From the NCBI GenBank assembly GCA_947174295.1, contig CAMWIG010000121.1, positions 1 to 6,351 on the forward strand: 6,351 nucleotides of DNA. The letters run 5' to 3'. Under the pieces are notes generated by a model. It did no database searches. It was given only the letters and a program-made list of their open reading frames with translations, and was not told the origin of the DNA. Below are positions 1 to 6,351 of this stretch, one piece after another; position 1 is the stretch's first letter, and the number at the start of each line of letters is the position of its first letter. A program made the position numbers and the translations under genes. This DNA is from an uncultured Alistipes sp. (GTDB lineage Bacteria > Bacteroidota > Bacteroidia > Bacteroidales > Rikenellaceae).

Positions 1-758
1 ACCGGGAACGTAGCGTCGGCAGCGGGAGCGTTGTTCAGCTTCAAGCCGAGCGGCGTGACTATTTCGTCGATGTAGATGCGGTGCGACGCCGTCGCGGGAT
101 GCTCGGGGTCGAGCGCCGTGGCCACGATGTCGACGTAACCGCGCGAAACGCCCGTCACCAGGCCCGAAATCATGTCGACGGCAGCCACCGACTCGTCGGT
201 CGACGACCACTTCACGCTGCGATATGTCGTCTCGGAGGGTTCGATCGCTGCGGTGAGCTGCATCGTCTCGCCCATGTAGCACGAGGGCACGCCTTCGTCG
301 TCGGCCATCACGGCATTGTCGGTAATAGCAATCGAGGTGGCGGCGACGAGCGTCTCGCTGACCGTTACCTTCATGCTCGACGCAGCCTGGATGTTCGGCG
401 TATCGGGTCTTACGGTAATAATGGCGCTGCCGGCCGAAACAGCCGTAACGACACCGTCGGCAGCCACCGACACCACATCGGGATTGCTCGACGACCACTC
501 CACGCCGGGGAAGGTCACCTCGGACGGGTCGGGGTCGGTCGTATATTCGAGCTGCAACGTCTCGCCCGCAAGCATGGGATAGCACGTAGCCTCGGTCTGG
601 TCGACATAGAGCTTCACGCGGACTTCATCGGGCATGGAGATCGTAATCGAATTCATGAGTATCGCGTCTTTGAGCACCGGCAGCTCGTCGTCGGCGCACG
701 ACACGCAAAGCGATGCCGGCAGGAGCGTCAGAGACAGATATTTCAGTATGTTTTTCAT
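1..758 (-). CDS. Surface lipoprotein with tandem bacterial Ig-like (Big_2-type) repeats, 3' part beyond the window
   Basis: This gene begins at an ATG at 756-758 and stays open to the left edge, so only about the first 252 residues are seen. The N-terminus is a lipoprotein signal: a basic start (MKNILKY), a hydrophobic stretch, then Cys18 and Cys21. Cys21 followed by Ala-Asp-Asp-Glu is the better lipidation site, because acidic residues just after the cysteine match the surface-export signal described for Bacteroidetes lipoproteins. Two Ig-like repeats follow, at about residues 36-134 and 137-230. Each has Cys-Tyr then Gly-Glu-Thr and Gln-Leu, a Val-x-Trp-Ser-Ser core, and a closing Gly-x-Val-Thr-x-Val-Ser-x-Gly strand. 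A third segment begins near residue 232. The gene starts 33 bases after susD, with no hairpin between, so it is probably cotranscribed. Ligand binding or a spacer role for a distal domain is inferred from position. Its true length and any C-terminal domain are unknown. Confidence 0.85.
   Translation of the reverse strand, partial: MKNILKYLSLTLLPASLCVSCADDELPVLKDAILMNSITISMPDEVRVKLYVDQTEATCYPMLAGETLQLEYTTDPDPSEVTFPGVEWSSSNPDVVSVAADGVVTAVSAGSAIITVRPDTPNIQAASSMKVTVSETLVAATSIAITDNAVMADDEGVPSCYMGETMQLTAAIEPSETTYRSVKWSSTDESVAAVDMISGLVTGVSRGYVDIVATALDPEHPATASHRIYIDEIVTPLGLKLNNAPAADATFP
69..653 (-). repeat. Two tandem Ig-like domain repeats of about 95 codons
   Basis: Within the Ig-repeat lipoprotein, codons for residues ~36-134 (357-653) and ~137-230 (69-350) encode two copies of the same domain. 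Similarity persists at DNA level. A 14-base identical match occurs at 179-192 and 458-471 (279 bases apart). A near-identical 19-base block starts at 200 and at 488 (288 bases apart, two mismatches). The spacing differs by 9 bases between the pairs, so the copies have small in-frame length differences. Conserved positions include Cys59/Cys160, the Gly-Glu-Thr turn, and Trp88/Trp184 followed by Ser-Ser. Confidence 0.75.
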
Positions 759-791
759 ATCGTTGATGTTTAGCGATTTAACATTTATGCA

Positions 792-2519
792 CTACCATTC
801 GGGATTCTGACCCAGCTGCTTGTTCAGCTGGCGCTGGTCGCCCGGAATCGGATAGAGATAGTGCTTCTGCTCCCACACGCGGCCGTCGTAGAGGATGATG
901 CGGCCGTCGTCGCCCACGGGACGGGTCTGGTTCGTCCATGCGGTTTCGTACCACGTGCCCTTGAACTGAATGCCCTTCAAGTCGCCCGGCATTTCGATTT
1001 CGGCGGTCTTCCAGCGTTTCAGGTCGTCGATGCGGAATCCTTCGAGGAACAACTCGACTGTACGCTCGGCGCGAATCTCCTCGCGCATCGAGAGCCCGTT
1101 CGACGTGCAGAGCTCGTTCGACAGCGGGGTCATCTTCGGATTGGAACGCTTGCGCACTTCGTTGAGCGAGACGTTCAGGTCATCGTCGGATATGGCGTCC
1201 GCCTCCTCGAACTTGGCCTCGGCGTAGTTGAGCAGCACCTCGGCATAGCGGATGACGGGATAGTCGTAGCTCTCCGAAGCATCGGCCACCTGACGCTCGG
1301 TGCACCACTTGTTGTTGATGTAGCCCGAATTCGAACGGCTGTTGCATGTAAGGCTGTTGGCCAAATCCTCGTCGGTCCACGTCGTGCGCCACTTGCCGTC
1401 GTTGTTCCAGTAGGCCTGGCCGTTTTTCAGCATCGTGGCGTTCATGCGGTTATCGCGGTTGTCGAACTCCGACGTCGCAGTGGCGTAACCGTGGAAAAGC
1501 TCCGACTTCGCGATGGGCAGACCGTCCTGGCAGCGGTACATGTCGGCCAGCTTGGCCGTGATGTAGCCCACGTTGTTCTGCAAGGCGTGGGTGATGTTGA
1601 ACTCGATGTGTTTCAGAGTGGCGTGGTAGCGGCGCACGAGTACGTACTCCTTGTTGCCGCTCTTGGTGATGCCGGCCGGATTGCACTTCTCGTCTTCGAG
1701 GATGAACATGTAGCGGTAGCTGTCCATGTCGCCCAGTTCGTCGCTGTGGAAGAGTTCGTAGTCTGCCGACATGACCATGTCGGCAGCTGCCGAAGCCTCG
1801 GCGAAGAGAGCCTTCGACTCATCGGTATTCTGACCGCCGCCGACGTGGAACTTCTGCCACGAACCTTCGTAGAGCGCCACGCGGGAGAGCATGGCCCAAG
1901 CGGCGTAACGGTTAACGCGGCCGTTGTCCGACGAAGTCTCGGGAAGCAGCGCCGCAGCATCCTTCAAATCCTGCACGATGGCCTTCACCACGTCGAGACG
2001 CGGCGTGCGCGGAGCCTGCAACTCGCCCGAGGTCACGTCCAAAGGCTTCTGCACCAGCAGGCAGTCGCCGAAGAGCTGCACCAGCTCGAAGTGGAGGTAG
2101 GCACGGAAGAAATAGGCCTCGCCGCGAGCCTGCGCATAGTCCGTATTCTCGCGATAGGCCTCGGTGCGCGCCAGCAGAAGGTTGGTGCGGTAGAGACGGC
2201 TGTACAGATTGTTGTAGTTGTCGTCCTTGTTGGGGATGGAGTTGGTGCCTGCGCTGAAAACGTTGACCGTATTGGAGCACAGCAGGTCGGAACGGTAGTC
2301 GCTGTGCGGGCCGTCGTTCACGCCGTTCATGTAGTTGGCCGACTCCGAGGGTCTGAAACCTCGCAGATAGCCGTAGAACTGGTTGGCGAAGAGCTGCGTG
2401 TTCGACGCATTGCCCCACACCTTCGTGTCGTCGATTTGGTCCTGCGGTTCGAGGTCCATGCAGGCGACCGAGGCGGCAGCGGCGCCGAGCGCTATTAATG
2501 TCTTTATGATAGATTTCAT
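792..2519 (-). CDS. SusD/RagB family nutrient-binding outer-membrane lipoprotein
   Basis: SusD-like proteins are lipid-anchored on the cell surface and form the lid of a SusC transporter, capturing substrate for import. I start at the ATG at 2517-2519 (575 residues); an in-frame TTG three codons upstream (2528) is less likely. The signal peptide ends in Ser-Val-Ala-Cys, giving lipidated Cys20. The helical TPR-like half is seen at about residues 105-220, including the typical ARGEAYFFRAYLHFEL stretch at 131-146. The C-terminal RagB/SusD signature is clear: PVIRYAEVLLNYAEAK at 421-436, LNEVRKRS at 452-459, then Arg-Ala-Glu-Arg-Thr-Val-Glu-Leu and Glu-Gly-Phe-Arg...Asp-Leu-Lys-Arg-Trp at 483-503. 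It ends in YLYPIP...LGQNPEW, the usual family ending. The length is normal for the family. It lies 13 bases after susC, in the usual susC-susD order. The mature part has seven cysteines besides Cys20. The substrate cannot be read from sequence. Confidence 0.96.
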   Translation of the reverse strand: MKSIIKTLIALGAAAASVACMDLEPQDQIDDTKVWGNASNTQLFANQFYGYLRGFRPSESANYMNGVNDGPHSDYRSDLLCSNTVNVFSAGTNSIPNKDDNYNNLYSRLYRTNLLLARTEAYRENTDYAQARGEAYFFRAYLHFELVQLFGDCLLVQKPLDVTSGELQAPRTPRLDVVKAIVQDLKDAAALLPETSSDNGRVNRYAAWAMLSRVALYEGSWQKFHVGGGQNTDESKALFAEASAAADMVMSADYELFHSDELGDMDSYRYMFILEDEKCNPAGITKSGNKEYVLVRRYHATLKHIEFNITHALQNNVGYITAKLADMYRCQDGLPIAKSELFHGYATATSEFDNRDNRMNATMLKNGQAYWNNDGKWRTTWTDEDLANSLTCNSRSNSGYINNKWCTERQVADASESYDYPVIRYAEVLLNYAEAKFEEADAISDDDLNVSLNEVRKRSNPKMTPLSNELCTSNGLSMREEIRAERTVELFLEGFRIDDLKRWKTAEIEMPGDLKGIQFKGTWYETAWTNQTRPVGDDGRIILYDGRVWEQKHYLYPIPGDQRQLNKQLGQNPEW

Positions 2520-2532
2520 ACTTTTCAAGCGA

Positions 2533-5500
2533 TTAGAAAGTTAAGTTTACACCGAACGTGAACGTGCGCACGAAAGGATAGCGCGCCACGCCCGACGGCG
2601 AGCTCTTGGCCTCGGGGTCCCAGCCGTCCAGAATGTTGGAGTGCTCCCACAGGTCGGAACCCGAGAAGTAGACGCGGCAGCCCGACACGGCATTCGTCCG
2701 CTCGAACCACTTCGAGGGGAACGTATAACCGACCGAGATGTTTTTCAGACGTATGTACGAACCGTCGGAAGCCGACCACGACGAAGCCTGGTAGTTGTAG
2801 TTGTTGATGTTGCTGTCGAGAGTGTACGACGGGTAGTATCCGCCGCGATTGTCTGGGCTCCACACCTTGCCGATGGACTGAGTGGTGGTGTTGGTGTACT
2901 TGGCACGCATGGGCACCGTCCAGTTGTTGATGCCGTTGTACATCGTGCGGTTGCCGGCGCCCTGGAAGACAATCGAGAAGTCGAGACCCTTCCACGCGAA
3001 ACCCGCATTGACGGAGTACTGTATCTCGGGATTGTCCGAACCGAGGTAGACGTAGTCCTTCTCGTCGAGACGGCCGTCGCCGTTCACGTCGCAGTACATG
3101 TTGTCGCCCAGGCGCAGGTTGCTCGGCATGCCGATGGCGTTGTTCTCGTAATATTTGGCCTTGTAGGCTTCGAGCTGCTCCGCGGTCTGAATCTTGCCGC
3201 CGTAGCGCAGACCGAAGAGCGAGTTGAGAGGATAGCCCTCGCGGTCGCTCACGTAGCCGTTCTTCTTGGTAACGGCGCCGCCGTAGTCCACCAGCTCGTT
3301 GCGCGCGAAGGTGAACGTACCGCCCACATAGTAGGTGAAGTCCTTGCCGATGCGGTCGTTCCACGACAGCTGGCCCTCGTAGCCCCAAGCCTTGAATTTG
3401 CCGGAGTTGACCTTCGGGGCCGTAATGCCGAGCGTCGAGGGGAACTCGATATCGACGAGCATGTTGTCGTTCTTTTTGAGGAACGCCTCGACCGAACCCT
3501 TCAATCGGTTGTTCAGGAAGCCGAAGTCGAGACCGACGTTGAAGTTCTTGATTCGCTCCCACGTGCGCGACGTCGAGGCCAAAGCACCCGTTTCGAGGTA
3601 CGACAGCAGGTTGTCGCCGACCAGAGCTCCCGAGTTGGATTTGAGCGTGTAGAGCATCACGCCGTCGTAGTTGGCGATGGAGCCCTGATTACCGACCTCG
3701 CCATACGAAAGGCGGAGTTTCAGCTCGCTGAGCCACTCCGAATCTTTGAGCGAACCCTCCTGCGAGATGCGCCAGCCGAGCGAACCTCCCCAGAAGAAGT
3801 TCCAGCGGTTCTCGGGCAGGAACTTCGACGAGCCGTCGTAGCGCATGTTGAACTCCACCAGATACTTCGAACGATAGTCGTAGTTGGCGCGGCCGATGAG
3901 CGAAGCGATTGCGTTCTGATACTTGCTCGTGCCGGTGAGCGATATGACGCCCGCACCGTTGATGTTTTCCAGACCCTCCTGAATGTCCTTGGCCGTAGCT
4001 CCGTACTTCATGTAGTCCTTGAATTCGTACTGACCTCCGAAGGTCACGCTAAGATTATGCGCGTCGCCGAAGGTGTGGTGGCCGTTGAAGTAGCCGGTGA
4101 AGGAGTAGAAGTCGGTGCGGGCGGTCGTCTTCTCATACGACGTATCCTCCTGCGCAGGCTTGGTGAGCACCTTCATGTCGCCGGCATAGTTGTAGAACTC
4201 GATGGCGTTCGAGACCTTGTCGCGAATGGCCGTCGAGGTGTTGTAACCGAGGTTAAGATTGAAGTCCAGCCACTTGGTCAGGGTGGCGTTGAACGTCTCG
4301 CTGATATTGACGGTCGACACCGACAGCGAGTTGTCGCCGCCGTATTCGACCTGCGACGCCGACGAAAGCTGACCGCCCCACGCATACGCACGGCCGTTGC
4401 GTGCGAACAGGGGAAGACCCGGCTGAGGCACGAGAGTGGTGAGGGCCGAGCCGATATTGGTGGGAGCCACCTGCTCCTGACGGCTGTATCCGACCACCGA
4501 GTCGAGTTTGAGCCAGCGGGCGATGCGGAACGTGTTGTTGACGCGGAAGTTGTAACGCTGGTTATTGTTGTTTCCGTACTGAATCACCGAACCGTCGTAG
4601 AGATAACCCAGCGACACGCGGTAGGATATCTTGTCCGAACCGCCCGACACGCTCACGTCGTGAGTCGTGGAGTAGGCCGTATCGAAAAGCGAGCCGAAGT
4701 AGTCGACATTGTCGCAGAAGGCATAGTCGGCCACATCGGTGAAGGCCGTCGTACCGAACGGATTGGCCGTATATCGCAGGTCGATGTAGCGGCCGCGGTA
4801 GGCCTTGGCGAGCTTGGCGTAGTCGTACCACGCATCGCCCGTGTTGTTGTCGTTTTCGAGCACCTGCATGATTGCGTCCGACCACTGGTCGAGCGACATG
4901 AGCTCCGGCATCAGACCCACGGTCTTCATGCTGAACGAACCCGAATACTCGACCTTGGTCTTGCCCTCGGCGCCCTTCTTGGTGGTAATCAGCACGACAC
5001 CGCCCGCAGCGCGCGAACCGTAGATTGCCGCCGCACCGTCTTTGAGGAACGACATCGAAGCGATATCCGAGGGGTTCAGCAGACGCAGCTCGCTCACGCC
5101 GTCGGCCGCCACTCCGTCGACGATTACCAGTGGCTCCGACGAGTTCGACGACACCGAACCGCGCAGGTTCATCGCCCAGCTCTCGTCACCCGGAGCACTC
5201 GACGAACGGGTGATGATGACACCCGGCACCTGACCCTGCATGGCCTGCAAGGGGCTGGCGAGCGAGCCCTTCTCTTTGAGCATTGCGTCGCCGACGACGG
5301 CGATAGCACCCGTCAGCGTCTCTTTCTTCTGCACGCCGTAACCGACCACGACCACGTCGTCGATCATCGTCGCGTCGTCTTCGAGCGTCACGACCATACC
5401 GGCCGAGAGCTTCGTGCTGACATCCTTGTAGCCGATGAACGACACCGTAAGCGGCGTTCCGGCAGGTTCGGCGAAGGCGAACTCGCCGTTGACGTCGGTC

Positions 5501-5673
5501 GTCGCACCCTTCATCGTGCCGTCGACCGTCACGGCGGCGCCGATTACGGGCTCACCGAGCGAATCGACGACGCGCCCTTTCAGGGGCGTCTGGGCGAAAC
5601 CCGCACCGCACCACACGACAGCTGCGAGCAGCAGCGCGAAGCGCATGAACTGTTTTAGTCCGAATTGATTCAT
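2533..5673 (-). CDS. SusC/RagA family TonB-linked outer-membrane transporter
   Basis: This is a 22-strand-type TonB-dependent beta-barrel that imports a substrate captured by its SusD partner, using energy from the inner-membrane TonB-ExbBD complex. It has 1046 residues, a normal length. A signal peptide with probable cleavage after Ala27 (GFA|QTP) leads into a carboxypeptidase-regulatory-like Ig domain at about 31-100 (LKGRVVDSLGEPVIGAAV, Gly-Tyr-Lys-Asp). Next is the SusC signature DDVVVVGYGVQKKETLTGA at 105-123. The plug spans about 125-235, with PLVIVDGV and IYGSRAAGGVVLITTKKG. The barrel fills the rest, with the family's calcium-loop-like DVNGDGRLDEKD at 862-873, SYIRLKNISVGYTFP at 972-986 and a terminal Phe. 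There is no STN domain before the regulatory-like domain, so it is not of the classical signal-transducing type. An alternative start at Met10 (5646) would shorten the signal peptide to 18 residues. The upstream gap to the sigma gene is 50 bases, AT-rich, with no terminator. Confidence 0.97.
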   Translation of the reverse strand: MNQFGLKQFMRFALLLAAVVWCGAGFAQTPLKGRVVDSLGEPVIGAAVTVDGTMKGATTDVNGEFAFAEPAGTPLTVSFIGYKDVSTKLSAGMVVTLEDDATMIDDVVVVGYGVQKKETLTGAIAVVGDAMLKEKGSLASPLQAMQGQVPGVIITRSSSAPGDESWAMNLRGSVSSNSSEPLVIVDGVAADGVSELRLLNPSDIASMSFLKDGAAAIYGSRAAGGVVLITTKKGAEGKTKVEYSGSFSMKTVGLMPELMSLDQWSDAIMQVLENDNNTGDAWYDYAKLAKAYRGRYIDLRYTANPFGTTAFTDVADYAFCDNVDYFGSLFDTAYSTTHDVSVSGGSDKISYRVSLGYLYDGSVIQYGNNNNQRYNFRVNNTFRIARWLKLDSVVGYSRQEQVAPTNIGSALTTLVPQPGLPLFARNGRAYAWGGQLSSASQVEYGGDNSLSVSTVNISETFNATLTKWLDFNLNLGYNTSTAIRDKVSNAIEFYNYAGDMKVLTKPAQEDTSYEKTTARTDFYSFTGYFNGHHTFGDAHNLSVTFGGQYEFKDYMKYGATAKDIQEGLENINGAGVISLTGTSKYQNAIASLIGRANYDYRSKYLVEFNMRYDGSSKFLPENRWNFFWGGSLGWRISQEGSLKDSEWLSELKLRLSYGEVGNQGSIANYDGVMLYTLKSNSGALVGDNLLSYLETGALASTSRTWERIKNFNVGLDFGFLNNRLKGSVEAFLKKNDNMLVDIEFPSTLGITAPKVNSGKFKAWGYEGQLSWNDRIGKDFTYYVGGTFTFARNELVDYGGAVTKKNGYVSDREGYPLNSLFGLRYGGKIQTAEQLEAYKAKYYENNAIGMPSNLRLGDNMYCDVNGDGRLDEKDYVYLGSDNPEIQYSVNAGFAWKGLDFSIVFQGAGNRTMYNGINNWTVPMRAKYTNTTTQSIGKVWSPDNRGGYYPSYTLDSNINNYNYQASSWSASDGSYIRLKNISVGYTFPSKWFERTNAVSGCRVYFSGSDLWEHSNILDGWDPEAKSSPSGVARYPFVRTFTFGVNLTF

Positions 5674-5723
5674 AGATTGGTAATTTTAGTTTAGTATATA
5701 TGTGTTTATCGTATATTCCTCCG
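5674..5723 (-). other. AT-rich gap between sigma gene and susC
   Basis: This short AT-rich spacer follows the sigma factor's TGA stop. On the minus strand it holds a purine-rich GGAGGA at 5717-5722, about 45 bases before the susC ATG and so too far to serve it. It also holds an ACTAAACTAAAAT stretch. I see no inverted repeat able to form a terminator, and no good match to the Bacteroidetes -7 element TAnnTTTG. Read-through from the sigma gene into susC is therefore plausible. A promoter recognised by the neighbouring sigma factor cannot be excluded. Confidence 0.45.
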
Positions 5724-6254
5724 TCACAGTGCGCAGCGCAGCGCCGAGCGCAAATCCTGCCGCGCGGCGAATATGTGGTTTTCGACCGTGCGGCGACTCA
5801 GGCCGAGCGAACCCGAGATGTCGTCGACCGAGCGATTCTCGTGGACGTAGAGCACGTATATTTCGGCTTTTCGCGGCGACATGCGGGCGATGCTCTCCTC
5901 TTCGAGGCGTTCCAGCTCGTCGGCGGCGATGCGCTCCTCGGTATTGCGCACCGACGCGGCCGCACGGCAGGAGAAGTACTCGGCGGCACGACGGCTGCGG
6001 GCGTGACGGCGCAGATAGTCGATTACATGATTGCGGGCTATGGTATAGGTAAAGTTGAGCAGAGTCTGCTCGGTAAGAAGCGTATTGCATTCGAGCATGC
6101 GGACGAATACATCCTGAGCCAAATCCTCGGAGTCGGCGGCGTTGCCTATACGTTTGAGAATATATCCGCGGATGGCATCGCGCATCTTCTCATACGTCCG
6201 TGCTATCAGCTCATCCTGACGAGCTGCAATCGCGGGTTCCGTAGTCGGAGTCAT
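5724..6254 (-). CDS. Bacteroidetes-type sigma-70 family (ECF-like) RNA polymerase sigma factor
   Basis: This cytoplasmic transcription factor would direct RNA polymerase to specific promoters. The ATG at 6252-6254 gives 176 residues, a usual length for two-domain ECF-like factors; a GTG at 6341 in the same frame would add 29 residues with no family likeness. Sigma region 2 covers about 22-88, with YILKRIGNAADSEDLAQDVF (31-50) followed by FTYTIARNHVIDYLRRHAR, the -10 recognition helix region. Region 4 covers about 115-172, with MSPRKAEIYVLYVHENRSVD and the helix-turn-helix Val-Asp-Asp-Ile-Ser...Leu-Gly-Leu-Ser-Arg-Arg-Thr-Val-Glu-Asn-His (143-160). This resembles the Bacteroidetes sigma subfamily commonly found beside FecR/SusC/SusD loci. 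Here the next gene downstream is susC itself, with no anti-sigma gene between. Control of the adjacent uptake genes is inferred from position only. Confidence 0.93.
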   Translation of the reverse strand: MTPTTEPAIAARQDELIARTYEKMRDAIRGYILKRIGNAADSEDLAQDVFVRMLECNTLLTEQTLLNFTYTIARNHVIDYLRRHARSRRAAEYFSCRAAASVRNTEERIAADELERLEEESIARMSPRKAEIYVLYVHENRSVDDISGSLGLSRRTVENHIFAARQDLRSALRCAL

Positions 6255-6260
6255 AGGTAA

Positions 6261-6280
6261 GGTTTTAGTAGGTTTTAGGG
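6261..6280. repeat. Imperfect 10-bp tandem repeat in sigma-gene leader
   Basis: Two adjacent 10-base units, GGTTTTAGTA and GGTTTTAGGG on the plus strand, match at 8 of 10 positions. They lie 6-26 bases before the sigma-factor ATG, in the probable untranslated leader. A related TTTTAGT occurs at 5684-5690, shortly before susC. It could be a protein-binding site, part of the leader, or chance in AT-rich DNA. Confidence 0.45.
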
Positions 6281-6285
6281 ATATG

Positions 6286-6293
6286 CAAATGTC
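6286..6293 (-). promoter_or_regulatory. Weak candidate -7 promoter element upstream of the sigma gene
   Basis: The minus strand reads GACATTTG, one mismatch from the Bacteroidetes housekeeping -7 consensus TAnnTTTG, about 31 bases before the sigma ATG. I see no convincing TTG at the -33 position, so this is a tentative call. The real promoter may lie beyond the window. Confidence 0.2.
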
Positions 6294-6351
6294 GTAAAGA
6301 TGCCGCCCACGGAGCTTGCCGCTCGTAACAGATGACTCCACACGGGGTAAC

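Noticed and set aside
81..773. A plus-strand open frame of 230 codons across the Ig-repeat lipoprotein.
   Set aside because: It is rich in Arg, His and Gly without any motif. The minus strand encodes a lipoprotein signal and two Ig-like repeats in the operon's direction.
861..2498. A plus-strand open frame of about 545 codons antisense to susD.
   Set aside because: It is the same GC-bias artefact: the opposite strand encodes a complete SusD with family signatures, and the antisense product has low-complexity composition and no motifs.
2641..5658. A very long plus-strand open frame (about 1005 codons) antisense to susC.
   Set aside because: The minus-strand frame encodes an unmistakable full-length SusC. 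The antisense translation is rich in Arg, Val, His and Glu with no recognisable domain. It is open because GC-biased coding avoids the codons whose complements are stops.
5717..5722. A strong Shine-Dalgarno-like GGAGGA (minus strand) just after the sigma stop, which might mark a small gene.
   Set aside because: No ATG, GTG or TTG follows at a useful distance, and it is about 45 bases from the susC start. Bacteroidetes rely little on Shine-Dalgarno pairing.
5686..6090. An overlapping minus-strand open frame, in a different frame, within the sigma-factor gene.
   Set aside because: It is Arg-rich with no domain, and it shadows a clear sigma-70 region 2/region 4 protein.
6312..6324. A GAGC/GCTC inverted repeat with a 5-base loop upstream of the sigma gene, possibly a terminator or operator.
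   Set aside because: The stem is only four pairs, does not extend, and has no T-run after it. It is within chance expectation.

Overview
The window looks like chromosome from a Bacteroidota (Bacteroidetes) bacterium. The main reason is a SusC/SusD outer-membrane nutrient-uptake pair, a protein arrangement essentially restricted to that phylum, next to a Bacteroidetes-type sigma-70 family factor. Coding regions are GC-rich with G/C-rich third positions, while the gaps between genes are AT-rich. Shine-Dalgarno sequences are weak or absent before the starts, as is usual in the phylum. The GC-rich coding would suit Alistipes or a relative better than typical Bacteroides, but that genus guess is inference only.

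All four genes lie on the minus strand, so transcription runs from the right end to the left. From upstream to downstream: a 176-residue ECF-like sigma factor (5724-6254); a 1046-residue SusC/RagA TonB-dependent transporter (2533-5673); a 575-residue SusD/RagB surface lipoprotein (792-2519); and the first ~252 residues of a surface lipoprotein built of Ig-like (Big_2-type) repeats, running off the left edge (1-758). The gaps are 49, 13 and 33 bases and none holds a terminator-like hairpin, so one transcript is plausible. About 97 bases upstream of the sigma gene are present; they hold a short imperfect tandem repeat and at best a weak promoter-like sequence. No stretch of more than 300 bases lacks a gene.

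Likely joint function: SusD and SusC form a lidded, TonB-powered import complex in the outer membrane. The Ig-repeat lipoprotein sits where accessory ligand-binding or scaffold lipoproteins (SusE/F position) usually sit. The sigma factor probably controls the locus. No glycosidase, peptidase, lyase or sulfatase gene is visible, so the imported substrate cannot be predicted.

The most notable point is that the sigma gene directly abuts susC with no anti-sigma (FecR-like) gene between them, and this SusC lacks the N-terminal STN signalling domain used in classical trans-envelope sigma/anti-sigma control. I found no RNA genes, mobile elements or CRISPR, and nothing that clearly amounts to a new biological system.
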